NCBI RefSeq assembly: GCF_000964685.1
Contig: NZ_LANS01000001.1
Span: forward strand, 434,001 to 498,000
Source: Anaplasma phagocytophilum str. Webster
GTDB lineage: Bacteria; Pseudomonadota; Alphaproteobacteria; Rickettsiales; Anaplasmataceae
Direction: 5' to 3'
Length of the DNA stretch: 64,000 nt
Shown here in pieces: positions 48,059 through 57,174 of this stretch (position 1 is its first letter; every line of letters starts with the position of its first letter). Both the position numbers and the translations under genes were made by a program. The notes below the pieces were generated by a model. The model did not search any database, was not told the origin of the DNA, and worked only from the letters and a program-made list of their open reading frames with translations.

Positions 48059-48817
48059 TTATTTTTTGATAACTAAATAAGCTATATTCCATGAACTAAC
48101 TACTGAATCTTCCCTAGAAAATAGCCTGTTATATACGCGACACACATCCATAATGCTAACTTTGCAGTCAGTACCATATTTGTGTGCAGAAGAACCCATT
48201 TTCACTAAGGAAGACAGCATGTCAAAAAAAGTTCTGTGGTGTATCTCTAACTTTTCACACTCTATATGCTCAACTTTACAACCTAGAGAAGTAATAGCAT
48301 GAGTGATGTGAGACACGTCGTAATACTCAAATCTCCTATTTCTTCCGAGCAGTTTATTACAGATGCACAACTCTTCCAGAGTTCCAGTAACTGGAATACT
48401 AATGAAGATACCACGCCCTGATTTTTTTTGGACTCTGCATACGCTACGGAGGGCACCTAATAGATCTACTGCCCAATGCAGCGACATAGATAGTACTACA
48501 ATATCAAAAGAGTCAGGGGCAAATGGAAGAAATTGCATATCGCAGTTGATAGTACTAATAGCCTTAACCTTTCTTGAGGCTGTGCAGCACATCTCGTGAG
48601 AAATATCAACCTGATATAGCTGGTCATCAACTCCTAATTGTTGGCCAACATAACCTGTTCCACAACCAACATCTAAAACTAGATTATTGTTCTCTATATC
48701 GCCAATAAAAGAACATATTTTCTTTGCTACTTTACTCTGTAAAGACGTGCTGTAATCATAGGTTAATGCGGCTTTGTTGAAACAAACCTTCACCCTTTTA
48801 ACATATTCCTTTTCCAT
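48059..48817 (-). CDS. bioC: BioC-like SAM-dependent methyltransferase (malonyl-ACP O-methyltransferase)
   Basis: 252 residues with a class I methyltransferase fold: motif I VLDVGCGTGYVGQQL (~47-61), the acidic YQVDIS, NCDMQFLPFAPDSFDIVVLS and LSMSLHWAVDL. The last is the BioC counterpart of the LAVQWC segment. BioC methylates malonyl-ACP to start pimelate synthesis for biotin. I know A. phagocytophilum to make biotin, which fits. A different small-molecule methyltransferase is possible, since the C-terminal half is diverged. Confidence 0.82.
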   Translation of the reverse strand: MEKEYVKRVKVCFNKAALTYDYSTSLQSKVAKKICSFIGDIENNNLVLDVGCGTGYVGQQLGVDDQLYQVDISHEMCCTASRKVKAISTINCDMQFLPFAPDSFDIVVLSMSLHWAVDLLGALRSVCRVQKKSGRGIFISIPVTGTLEELCICNKLLGRNRRFEYYDVSHITHAITSLGCKVEHIECEKLEIHHRTFFDMLSSLVKMGSSAHKYGTDCKVSIMDVCRVYNRLFSREDSVVSSWNIAYLVIKK

Positions 48818-49005
48818 AGGATAAAAACACCTCTAGAAATTATCACATTGTCCCTTTATGCAAAAAATGCATAAAAAACCGTGTACTTTATTCTAGATCT
48901 TTATAGTGGTTATAACACAGGTAACTCCCTAGAGAATAATATTGCTTCCGATACCTTAAAGTCAACCGTTAGCATAGGGCTATCTTATGCAAATAAGGTC
49001 GCTAA

Positions 49006-50184
49006 ATGAATGAATCTTTTAGCCTTTACTGCACCAACAGCGGAGATTTATCGTTTTTGGAAAGTATAAGAGGAGCAATATGGGAAGATAGGAACTACGA
49101 AAATTTTGCCCAAAATGGATACATAAAAAATGTAATAGCATTTCGAGCAATCCACATGATAGCAACAGCGGCAGGGTCAGTAAGATTGACATTGAATAAA
49201 ATAACAAAAGGAGGAGTGTTTCAAATAAATAACCACCCGATATTGCAATTGCTTGCAAGGCCAAACAGCAGCATGACACGCTCAGAACTAATAGAGGGAA
49301 TAATAACCTATAGGCTTATCAGTGGTAATTCATACATCTTATCCATTAAAAATAGCGAAGATGTAATTCAGGAATTACATCTTCTGCGTCCTGATAGAGT
49401 AGAAATAGCTTCTAAAAATGGTTACGTGCTTTACAAGTACTCCGTTAATGACGAAGTTCATGAATTTCACACTAACCACACTTCTCTACTTCACCATTCT
49501 CTCTTACATCTCAAAAACTTTCACCCCTTAAATGATTGGTACGGCCTTTCTCCTATCGAAGCTGCTTCTTACAGCATTCAGCAGCATAATCAGGCTGGTG
49601 CCTGGAATCAGGCGATGCTTCAAAATGGAGCTAGGCCCAGCGGAGCCTTAGTAGTAAATAACAAAGATGGTAGAAATAACTCTCTTTCCGCAGAACAATA
49701 TCAGCGTCTAAAATCCCAAATTGAGACTTTCTACTCAGGACAAAAAAATTCTGGACGCCCCATTCTCCTTGAAGGCGGGCTTGAGTGGAAGGAAATGAGC
49801 CTTACGCCAAAAGACATGGACTTTATAGAATCCAAAAACATTTCCTCCCGAGAAATAGCATTGGCTTTCGGAGTTCCTCCGCAGCTAATAGGAATACCAG
49901 GCGACAACACATACAGCAATTTGTCAGAAGCGAGGTTATCGCTGTGGGAACAAACTGTTATCCCCCAGTTAGAGAGTATATTGTCCCATTTTAACTCATG
50001 GCTAGTTCCATGCTTTGGGAATAACTTGTTTCTGTCATATGACAAGGAATCAATAAGTGCTCTCACGGAAAAAAGACAGCGTTTATGGCAGTACGTTCAG
50101 AATGCCTCATTTATGACAATAAACGAAAAACGATCTGCGTTTGGATTACACCCTATAGAAGAGGGAAATACTATCCATAAGTAA
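49006..50184 (+). CDS. HK97-family phage portal protein (GTA type)
   Basis: 392 residues, matching HK97-type portal proteins and in particular the form in gene transfer agents: RAIHMIATAAGSVRLTL near residue 47, RLISGNSYILSI, LHLLRPDRVEIAS, LKNFHPLNDWYGLSPIEAAS, the MDFIESKNISSREIALAFGV stretch and IPGDNTYSNLSEARLSLW. A portal forms the dodecameric DNA gate of a capsid. The frame is complete and undamaged, and the prohead protease follows after 29 bp. No capsid, terminase or tail gene is visible, so this is not a prophage. Confidence 0.92.
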   Translation: MNESFSLYCTNSGDLSFLESIRGAIWEDRNYENFAQNGYIKNVIAFRAIHMIATAAGSVRLTLNKITKGGVFQINNHPILQLLARPNSSMTRSELIEGIITYRLISGNSYILSIKNSEDVIQELHLLRPDRVEIASKNGYVLYKYSVNDEVHEFHTNHTSLLHHSLLHLKNFHPLNDWYGLSPIEAASYSIQQHNQAGAWNQAMLQNGARPSGALVVNNKDGRNNSLSAEQYQRLKSQIETFYSGQKNSGRPILLEGGLEWKEMSLTPKDMDFIESKNISSREIALAFGVPPQLIGIPGDNTYSNLSEARLSLWEQTVIPQLESILSHFNSWLVPCFGNNLFLSYDKESISALTEKRQRLWQYVQNASFMTINEKRSAFGLHPIEEGNTIHK

Positions 50185-50213
50185 AACAAACTTTTAAAAA
50201 AGCGGAAAAGTAT

Positions 50214-50684
50214 ATGTATTTAAAACAAGAAAAGAATAAAGGTACTGATGAAGGTGTATTCTGCGGCTATGCCAGCGTATTCAATAGACTAGATAACCAA
50301 AAAGATATAATAGCACCTGGTGCATTTACTGAATCTCTGAAGAGAAGAAAAGTCGCTCTTCTATGGCAGCACAATACCGTAGATCCAATAGGAAAAATTC
50401 TGAGACTTACAGAAAATTCATTCGGTCTCATGGCCACTGCGCAGTTGAATCTTGAACTGCAAAAAGCACGTGATATCTATTCCATGATAAGAAAGGGAAT
50501 TATAAACTCTCTTTCCATAGGCTACAGAGTAGTAACATCAAGAAAAGATAAACGCTCTGGAATACGTATAATCACCAAAATAGACCTTTGGGAAATTAGC
50601 TTAGTAACCTTTCCAGCCAATAGGCATGCGCTAATATCTCGAATAAAGCAAGATTCCTGTAAAAAAGAGCACAACACAGCATAG
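50214..50684 (+). CDS. HK97-family prohead protease (GTA type)
   Basis: A 156-residue S78-family serine protease. The opening GVFCGYASVFNRLDNQKDII is followed by the catalytic His in LLWQHNTVDPIGK, the catalytic Ser in NSLSIGYRV, and the Glu in LWEISLVTFPAN. All three active-site positions are kept. Its normal role is to trim the scaffold part of the capsid protein. It follows the portal gene, in the same order as genes 3 and 4 of the Rhodobacter gene transfer agent. The capsid gene that should come next is absent; tlyC lies there in opposite orientation. Confidence 0.92.
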   Translation: MYLKQEKNKGTDEGVFCGYASVFNRLDNQKDIIAPGAFTESLKRRKVALLWQHNTVDPIGKILRLTENSFGLMATAQLNLELQKARDIYSMIRKGIINSLSIGYRVVTSRKDKRSGIRIITKIDLWEISLVTFPANRHALISRIKQDSCKKEHNTA

Positions 50685-50724
50685 ATAAAAAGAACACTGC
50701 TGTCTTGACTTTACAATGTCGCAA

Positions 50725-51594
50725 TCAGCAAGCAGTATTCCTATTCACGCCTGATAGATCAATAATAACCCTATATATGCAGCGATTATCAGCCTCTTTT
50801 ATTGTAAAGACCGCACCACTTTTATGTTGGAAAACCTCATCTACAACTGGTACCCTGCCTACCATAGCGAAAATAAGCCCCCCTACAGTGTCATAATCTT
50901 CTTCAGCAGACGAGTCTCTTAACACCACTCCCAAAGTGCGCTCCAAGGTTCGAACCAAAACTCTGGCATTCACCTCAATTGTATTGTCTGAAATGTTTAC
51001 AATATCAGGAATAGCAGTCTCATCGTTTTCGTATTCGATATCACCTACTATAGGTTCTATTATATCTTCCATTGTTACAAGACCATCAGTACTACCATAC
51101 TCGTCAAGCACAATAGCCATGTGAACTCTAGAAGACTGCATTTTAACAAATAGGCTGACCGCCTTCATAGAATGTGGAACATAAATAACATCGCGTATAA
51201 CGTCTTTCACATTAAAATCTGAACCACCCTTCATCAGAATATCTCTAATGTGAATAAACCCGACAATATTATCCAGATTGTCTTTATATACAGGGACTCT
51301 TGTATGTTGGCTTTTAAGGACACTATTAACTAAGTCACTGTCATCTATGGCAAAAGCCCTAATTTCCGACCTTTGCACCATTATTTCCTGAAGTGAGCAA
51401 TCATCAAAACTTACCAAATTACCCATTATGTTGAAACAATTGAAGCCAAATATGTTTCTACGAAACACCGCATCTTTCGCAAAGTCTTTAAATCCAGGAA
51501 AGTTGTTAAAGATAAAAGAGTAGAGACGCGCTTTCCAGCGATTGAAGAAAGTCAGGTTACTTCCCTCATCTTCTTCAAAAACTCCAGCACCCAT
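50725..51594 (-). CDS. tlyC: CBS-domain protein of the TlyC/CorC (HlyC) family
   Basis: 289 residues. Two CBS motifs occupy ~85-200 (VPVYKDNLDNIVGFIHIRDI and MAIVLDEYGSTDGLVTMEDI), followed by the C-terminal CorC_HlyC domain (VGGLIFAMVGRVPVVDEVFQ). It has no DUF21 membrane domain. Rickettsial TlyC was named for a hemolysin activity, while CorC relatives act in Mg/Co ion homeostasis, so the function is open. It forms the left border of oriC and points away from it. Confidence 0.9.
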   Translation of the reverse strand: MGAGVFEEDEGSNLTFFNRWKARLYSFIFNNFPGFKDFAKDAVFRRNIFGFNCFNIMGNLVSFDDCSLQEIMVQRSEIRAFAIDDSDLVNSVLKSQHTRVPVYKDNLDNIVGFIHIRDILMKGGSDFNVKDVIRDVIYVPHSMKAVSLFVKMQSSRVHMAIVLDEYGSTDGLVTMEDIIEPIVGDIEYENDETAIPDIVNISDNTIEVNARVLVRTLERTLGVVLRDSSAEEDYDTVGGLIFAMVGRVPVVDEVFQHKSGAVFTIKEADNRCIYRVIIDLSGVNRNTAC

Positions 51595-51979
51595 ATTCTG
51601 TGCAACCGGTAAATCACTTGATCAGAACCAAGAGTATACGCAGCTAAATTTTATTTTCCATACAAAGTTACTGGATAACTGTGTGAATAAATGTGCAAAC
51701 TATTAGTGAATAAAAGATATTCACACTGTCACCACATGTTATACACAGAGTTTTCACAAAAAAACATTCCTAGGATAATTTTTGTTACCGACCTATGTTG
51801 TAGTTATCAACATAATTAACAAACATTTTATACACATAAAATCCCCGAGAAAACCAGTATATTACATACTTTACTAACAAAATTATTCACAAAAAGAAAA
51901 TTTATGAGTCATGTGTTTTTCAACACAGAAAAAGTTATCCACGCAATTAACAGGTATAAATTACTTATATTTATATATA
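51595..51979. other. Chromosomal replication origin (oriC)
   Basis: A very AT-rich 385-bp region between divergent tlyC and hemE, the position reported for oriC of Wolbachia, Anaplasma and Ehrlichia. Matches to the DnaA box TTWTNCACA: 51682-51690 (minus, TGTGAATAA), 51739-51747 and 51828-51836 (both TTATACACA) and 51883-51891 (TTATTCACA). Near matches: 51804-51812 (TTATCAACA) and 51935-51943 (TTATCCACG). The hemE frame is open upward to 51911, but the hemE protein starts at 51980, so the origin does not overlap it. Confidence 0.88.
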
Positions 51980-53011
51980 ATGAAGATTATTATATATAAC
52001 AAAAAGACAATAACTGTGTTACGAGAGATACTGACCACCAGAAGAAGCACACAGCGCTTACCAATATGGTTCATGAGACAAGCTGGAAGGTATCTACCAG
52101 AATATCAAAAGGTTATGGCGCATGTACAAGACTTCCTAGAAGCGTGTTACACCCCAGAAATCGTTGAAGAGGTTACATTACAACCCATACAAAGATTCGA
52201 CCTAGACGCAGCAATCATATTTTCAGATATTATGACTGTACCAGACGCGTTAGGATTCGAAGTAGTATTCAAAAGAGGCTATGGACCACAAATAAATGCT
52301 AAAACGAGAAGAGAAGTAACGCTAGAATGGTCACTAGAGAAGGTGTCTCCCGTCTTGGAAAGTATAAAAAGGGTGCGAAAATCTCTATCTCCTAACAAAT
52401 CACTAATAGGGTTCGCAGGATCGCCTTGGACGGTAGCCACGTACATATTGGAGCAAGAAAAAAAGATAACTGACATATTCGCTCTACACCGTTCCGGAGA
52501 TAATTCCGTGGCAAAACTTATCGATGAAATCGTATCTTTCACCACTGTTTACTTGAAAAAGCAGGTTGAATATGGAGTTGATATATTACAATTGTTCGAC
52601 AGTAATGCTTCAGGGCTTCCTGTAGACTTGTTCGAGACATTCATTGTTGAACCAACTCAGAGAATAGTAAAAGAACTTAGAAAACACCATCCTTCAATAC
52701 CTATTATAGGCTTTCCAAAAGGAGCAGGAGTTCTTTATACACATTATGCTTTAACTACAGGAATATCTGCAGTAAGCGTGGACTATAGTATCCCCTCTCA
52801 ATGGATAAAGAACAATATTAGTGGAGTTGTTCAAGGAAATTTAGATCCATTTCTTTTAGCTTATGATGTAGAAGGTGCCCTTAAATGTGCCGGAGAAATC
52901 ATCGCTGACTTACGCGATAAGCCACTAATCTTTAACTTAGGGCATGGCATAATACCGCCTACACCGGTCGATAACGTTTATAGATTGGTTGACTTTGTAA
53001 GAAGTTTTTAA
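51980..53011 (+). CDS. hemE: Uroporphyrinogen decarboxylase
   Basis: 343 residues. Family motifs: PIWFMRQAGRYLPEYQKV (~25-42) with the substrate-binding Arg pair, AAIIFSDIMTVPDALG with the catalytic Asp, FAGSPWTVATYILE, and near the C terminus NLGHGIIPPTPVDNVYRLVD. It converts uroporphyrinogen III to coproporphyrinogen III in haem synthesis. The ATG at 51980 (MKIIIYNKK) is preferred, because the upstream open stretch lies in the origin. It defines the right border of oriC. Confidence 0.96.
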   Translation: MKIIIYNKKTITVLREILTTRRSTQRLPIWFMRQAGRYLPEYQKVMAHVQDFLEACYTPEIVEEVTLQPIQRFDLDAAIIFSDIMTVPDALGFEVVFKRGYGPQINAKTRREVTLEWSLEKVSPVLESIKRVRKSLSPNKSLIGFAGSPWTVATYILEQEKKITDIFALHRSGDNSVAKLIDEIVSFTTVYLKKQVEYGVDILQLFDSNASGLPVDLFETFIVEPTQRIVKELRKHHPSIPIIGFPKGAGVLYTHYALTTGISAVSVDYSIPSQWIKNNISGVVQGNLDPFLLAYDVEGALKCAGEIIADLRDKPLIFNLGHGIIPPTPVDNVYRLVDFVRSF

Positions 53012-53109
53012 CCGCGTGTTTGCTTTATATTCACCATTAAAGCTTGACACTTTTACACCTTACTCTGTAAGTTTTGTCTACGCTCTTTGTATTATGCGCT
53101 TTTTTCGGG

Positions 53110-53931
53110 ATGAAGAAACAACACGACCATCATATTCTGTCTAGTAGTCCTTGGCCCATATTTCTTTCTATATGTGCTTTCATCACTGCTTTTGGCCTTG
53201 TAGGTGTAATTCACAAAACTGTTACAGGATTGGTGCTTTTCTCCTGCGGTACAGCCGCAACAATTTGCGTTCTATATTGTTGGTGGAGAGATGTTGTTGT
53301 AGAAGCAATTAGAGACAAATGCTTCACTTTTATTGTAAAAAAGGGGCTTCGGATTGGGCTAAGTATGCTAATTTTATCCGAAACGATGTTCTTTTTTGCA
53401 TTCTTTTGGTCTTTTTTCAAGGCTTGGCTATTTCCCGCATATCAACTAGTTGATTATTCACAAAAAGTAGCAACAGTATGGCCACCTGTAGGAATAGAGA
53501 CGGTTTCTGCATGGTCCTTGCCATTTATGAATACGGTGACGTTATTACTATCAGGGTGTACCATAACTTGGTCACATCACTATCTTATGATAGACGACAT
53601 AAAGTCTTCTCTGAAAATGCTTGCTTTTACTATTGGTCTTGGTCTTGTTTTCTCTACATTCCAACTTATAGAGTATTTACATGCTGGCTTTGCTTTTAGC
53701 GAAGAGGGACTGAAGGCTGTTTATTCTTCTAATTTCTATATGGCTACTGGATTCCATGGGCTTCACGTGCTTATGGGTATAGTCTTCTTGATTGTTTGTT
53801 GGATTAGGATGTTTAGAGGTCAAATGTCTTCGGACTGTCACATTGGCTTCGAATGCGCTGCCTGGTACTGGCACTTCGTTGACGTGGTCTGGTTGTTCTT
53901 ATTCCTTTTCATGTACGTTATTAGTTCTTAG
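53110..53931 (+). CDS. coxC: Cytochrome c oxidase subunit III
   Basis: 273 residues from the ATG at 53110 (MKKQHDHHILSSSPWPIFLS), which agrees with the usual subunit III N terminus. The frame is open to a TTG at 53074. There are seven hydrophobic segments, with WWRDVVVEA, the ILSETMFFFAFFWSFFKAWL helix, GFHGLHVLMG and the terminal YWHFVDVVWLFLFLFMY. It is a core but non-catalytic subunit of aa3-type oxidase. Subunits I and II are elsewhere. ruvC starts 4 bp after its stop. Confidence 0.95.
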   Translation: MKKQHDHHILSSSPWPIFLSICAFITAFGLVGVIHKTVTGLVLFSCGTAATICVLYCWWRDVVVEAIRDKCFTFIVKKGLRIGLSMLILSETMFFFAFFWSFFKAWLFPAYQLVDYSQKVATVWPPVGIETVSAWSLPFMNTVTLLLSGCTITWSHHYLMIDDIKSSLKMLAFTIGLGLVFSTFQLIEYLHAGFAFSEEGLKAVYSSNFYMATGFHGLHVLMGIVFLIVCWIRMFRGQMSSDCHIGFECAAWYWHFVDVVWLFLFLFMYVISS

Positions 53932-53935
53932 CATC

Positions 53936-54427
53936 ATGCTTGTTTTTGGCCTTGATCCCGGTCTTAATTACACTGGTTGGGCTGTCGTACTCAAAGAACC
54001 GTCTGGTTCTCTTTCTCTCCTCGATACTGGTACTATTTGTACTACCTCCTGTTCTGATCTCAATGATAAGCTCTTTTGTATCTTTTCTGGCCTTTCGGCT
54101 ATTATTCAGAAGTTTTCTGTATCTGTAGCTTCTATTGAAAATGTTTTTGTTAATTTAAACCCAAAGGCCTCTATGTTCCTTTGTTATGCTAGGGCTGCTT
54201 CATTGCTTGCTTGTCTTTCATCTAATGTCAAAATATTTGAGTACTCTCCTACTAAAATCAAAAAGTGTGTTTTCGGGAATGGTAGGGCTTCAAAGGAGCA
54301 GATTGCTTTTGTAGTTAGATCTTCTTTGGGTTTATCTGAAGACGCTTCTTTCAGCTCTCACGCTTCAGATGCTATTGCAGCAGCTCTATGCCATATCTTT
54401 TCAAGTGGGAATAGGTACGGCATCTGA
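53936..54427 (+). CDS. ruvC: Holliday-junction resolvase RuvC
   Basis: 163 residues. The acidic active site is visible: Asp in VFGLDPGLNYTGWAV (~7), Glu in VASIENVFVNLNPKA, and the C-terminal HASDAIAAALCH with its Asp. RuvC cuts Holliday junctions made by RuvAB. The ATG at 53936 gives the family N terminus. A longer open frame from 53792 overlaps coxC and is rejected. The 3' end is one base from the convergent plsY stop. Confidence 0.94.
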   Translation: MLVFGLDPGLNYTGWAVVLKEPSGSLSLLDTGTICTTSCSDLNDKLFCIFSGLSAIIQKFSVSVASIENVFVNLNPKASMFLCYARAASLLACLSSNVKIFEYSPTKIKKCVFGNGRASKEQIAFVVRSSLGLSEDASFSSHASDAIAAALCHIFSSGNRYGI

Positions 54428-54428
54428 T

Positions 54429-55007
54429 CTATATAACTTTCTTTTCCTCTCTTTTTATAAGCCTAACAATGTTTTCTCTGTGTTTGAACAAAATCAATAT
54501 ACTTTGCACCGTGTATAAGAGCGCTACAACACCACTTTCTGTTAGATAACATACTATCATAGTGGCTATTATAGACACTATCGACGAGAGAGAAGCATAG
54601 CGTGTATTGTTAAATGTAAATAGCCAAGATATAAAAAACACGCACAGCATGAGTGGATTTAATGGGATAATTACTCCAATACCAGTAGCTACTCCCTTGC
54701 CGCCTTTAAACTTCAACCATATTGGGTATATATGACCCAAAACGGACAATAACCCTACTATACACAGCTCTTCTTTTGTACTTACGATATCATATTCCTT
54801 AAGCGAGTATATCAAAACTGCAGATTTTGCTATGTCTAACAGAAGCACTAATCCCGCTAGCCCTTTATTAACCCTAAAAACATTAGTAGCTCCAACATTC
54901 TTAGAACCTACTTCCCTTATATCTCTCTTTGCCATAAGCTTTGTAAGAATGTATGCAAAAGGAATCGATCCTAACAGATATGCTCCCATTAGTATTGCTA
55001 TAAACAC
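54429..55007 (-). CDS. plsY: Glycerol-3-phosphate acyltransferase PlsY
   Basis: A 192-residue inner-membrane enzyme with about five hydrophobic segments. The three PlsY motifs are present: LGSIPFAYILTKL with VGSKNVGATNVFRVN, FKGGKGVATGIGVIIPL, and the C-terminal FKHRENIVRLIKREE. It acylates glycerol-3-phosphate from acyl-phosphate, the first step of phospholipid synthesis. Start is a GTG at 55007. It diverges from nadC across 91 bp. Confidence 0.94.
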   Translation of the reverse strand: MFIAILMGAYLLGSIPFAYILTKLMAKRDIREVGSKNVGATNVFRVNKGLAGLVLLLDIAKSAVLIYSLKEYDIVSTKEELCIVGLLSVLGHIYPIWLKFKGGKGVATGIGVIIPLNPLMLCVFFISWLFTFNNTRYASLSSIVSIIATMIVCYLTESGVVALLYTVQSILILFKHRENIVRLIKREEKKVI

Positions 55008-55098
55008 AGAGCCCCCATCACAAGCAAATTCACTAAATAGTACAAAGATGATACAATCTATATCGTGTTATTGTATACAATAGTTTGGAAAGTATACC

Positions 55099-55926
55099 AT
55101 GTTCGAATATATTATTCAACGTGCATTAGAAGAGGACTTAGGCACCATTGGAGATATTACTACTGACTGTATTATTGGAGATCAAAGGATTAAGTTCGAG
55201 GTAAATGCTAGAGAAGAACTTATAGTTTCTGGCATGCTGTTTATTTCTGATTTGGCAAACGTTCTACACAAAGAAGATATCTCTTTTTATCCTATGGAAG
55301 TCGATGGAACTCCAGTAAAATCTGGTACCTGTTTGCTTAGAGGAGAAGGTAGTGCTTCGAAGATTTTATCTGTTGAGAGGGTTTTGCTTAACTTTATTCA
55401 ACGTGCTTCAGGAATTTCCTCTTTGACTAGACAGTTTGTCGAAATCATACACGGTACCAATGCAATCATTCGCAGTACTCGAAAAACATGTCCTGGTTTG
55501 AGGAAGTTTGACCTGTATGCAGTGCATGTAGGGGGAGGAGAAAGTTTTAGGACTGGATTGTTTGATGGAGTATTGATAAAAGACAACCATATAGCAAGCT
55601 GTAGCGGTATATCTGAATGTGTTCACAAGGTTAGGGCAAAATTGGGTAACGTCGTTATTCTAGTTGAGTGTGATACTACAGAGCAAGTTGAGGAATCTAT
55701 TCTAAACAACGTGGATACAGTAATGCTGGATAACATGTCTCTGGATAATATAAAAAAGTCAGTCAGCATCGTTAATTCACGTGCAAAAATAGAAGTTTCT
55801 GGTGGAATAAATCTGAACAACGTGCGACCTATTGCTGAATGCGGGGTAGACTATATATCCGTAGGCTGTATTACAAATGCAGTAAAATGCAAAGACATAG
55901 GCCTGGATGTTATAGAGCAGATATAG
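55099..55926 (+). CDS. nadC: Nicotinate-nucleotide pyrophosphorylase (quinolinate phosphoribosyltransferase)
   Basis: 275 residues. EDLGTIGDITTD near the N terminus, RVLLNFIQRASGISSLTRQF, RKTCPGLRKFDLYAVHVGGG and DGVLIKDNHIASC are family signatures with the phosphate- and quinolinate-binding basic residues. IEVSGGINLNNVRPIAECGV lies in the barrel end. It uses the quinolinate made by NadA (47-48 kb) to give nicotinate mononucleotide. RKTCPG has Cys where Thr is most usual, a minor variation. Confidence 0.95.
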   Translation: MFEYIIQRALEEDLGTIGDITTDCIIGDQRIKFEVNAREELIVSGMLFISDLANVLHKEDISFYPMEVDGTPVKSGTCLLRGEGSASKILSVERVLLNFIQRASGISSLTRQFVEIIHGTNAIIRSTRKTCPGLRKFDLYAVHVGGGESFRTGLFDGVLIKDNHIASCSGISECVHKVRAKLGNVVILVECDTTEQVEESILNNVDTVMLDNMSLDNIKKSVSIVNSRAKIEVSGGINLNNVRPIAECGVDYISVGCITNAVKCKDIGLDVIEQI

Positions 55927-55948
55927 CTAAAAAGGATCGCAACCTTTC

Positions 55949-57097
55949 CTAAGAGCTTATATCCTTCCAAATTCCTTTTATCTTTTGAAAGAATCCTGAG
56001 AATTTTGGACTGCTATTCGCATTAGACTCATCTTCAAACTGCTTGAGAAGCTCTTCTTGTTTCTTTGTTAACTTTACAGGAGTCTCTACTGTCACCTGTA
56101 CATACATATCTCCACGTCTTTCCCCACCTTGTATGTCAGGCATACCCTTACCACGCATACGCAGTTTATCATTACTCTGCGTCCCCTCAGGTATCTTGAG
56201 CTTCGTCCACGTTCCATCAATGGAAGGCATCTCAATTTCTCCACCTAAGGCAGCTAAAGTCATCTTAATTGGTACATTACAATACAAGTCCATTCCCCTT
56301 CTTGTAAAAAACTTGTGATCTTTTACCACAACGTAAACGTATAGATCTCCGCTTCTAGCTCCTCTATAACCAGCTTCTCCCTTACCGTTTACCCTTACTT
56401 TGTTTCCATTTTCTATTCCCCTCGGAACAGTAACTAGGATTCCAACTTCATTTCTAACTCTTCCACTTCCAGCGCAACGTTTGCACTTATTTTTTACTAC
56501 CTCTCCTTCACCACTGCATGTGTGGCATAATTCTTCTATTGTAAGGAACCCTTTCCGTGTCCGTATCCTTCCAGCACCATTACATGTTCCACATTTAACA
56601 GACTTTGCAGTTCCCTCACCGCCACTACCACTACAATGGCTACACTGCACATGGGTTACATAGCTGATAGGAACCTTCACTCCCTTAAACGCATCTTCCA
56701 AGGTTACTTCAATATCGTATCTTAAATCAGAGCCACGCATATTCTCACGACTGCTCTGGCGTGAGGTTTTACCAAACCCTCCTCCGAAGAAGTCATTAAA
56801 TATGTCAGAAAAATCAGTAGAGAACCCTCCGTCAAAGCCTCCAGTAAAACCCTGATTCCCACCCATACCGTTGGCAAAGGCATTGTGCCCATACCGATCA
56901 TACGCTGCTCTCTTATCACTATCCGTTAGAACATCGTATGCTTCGCTAATCTTCTTAAACTTCTCCTCGGCTTCTTTATTTCCAGGATTTCTATCAGGAT
57001 GGTACTCAAAAACTTTTTTTCTATAAGACTTCTTTATCTCTTCTTCACTAGCACCCCTACTTACTCCTAGTAAATCGTAATAGTCATTACTTCCCAT
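55949..57097 (-). CDS. dnaJ: Chaperone DnaJ
   Basis: 382 residues with all classical parts: the J-domain with HPD in [11 protein letters not shown] (~27-37), a Gly/Phe-rich segment (~75-115), four zinc-binding repeats ([32 protein letters not shown]) and the substrate-binding C-terminal domain. It stimulates DnaK and delivers substrates to it. glyS lies 77 bp upstream on the same strand. The 3' end is convergent with nadC, 22 bp apart. Confidence 0.97.
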   Translation of the reverse strand: MGSNDYYDLLGVSRGASEEEIKKSYRKKVFEYHPDRNPGNKEAEEKFKKISEAYDVLTDSDKRAAYDRYGHNAFANGMGGNQGFTGGFDGGFSTDFSDIFNDFFGGGFGKTSRQSSRENMRGSDLRYDIEVTLEDAFKGVKVPISYVTHVQCSHCSGSGGEGTAKSVKCGTCNGAGRIRTRKGFLTIEELCHTCSGEGEVVKNKCKRCAGSGRVRNEVGILVTVPRGIENGNKVRVNGKGEAGYRGARSGDLYVYVVVKDHKFFTRRGMDLYCNVPIKMTLAALGGEIEMPSIDGTWTKLKIPEGTQSNDKLRMRGKGMPDIQGGERRGDMYVQVTVETPVKLTKKQEELLKQFEDESNANSSPKFSGFFQKIKGIWKDISS

Positions 57098-57174
57098 CTT
57101 ATTTTCTTCACACCATATAAAAAAGAAGCCAGTCTATATGTAGACATCAAAGTTGCGATATTCAATATCACAAT

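Noticed and set aside
49006-51594. Prophage
   Set aside because: Only portal and protease genes are present, with no terminase, capsid, tail, integrase or att sites, and host genes lie directly on both sides.
51911-51979. N-terminal extension of hemE
   Set aside because: These 23 codons lie in the AT-rich origin with DnaA boxes; the family N terminus begins at 51980.
53792-53935. N-terminal extension of ruvC
   Set aside because: It overlaps the conserved C terminus of coxC in another frame; RuvC proteins start at the FGLDPG segment.
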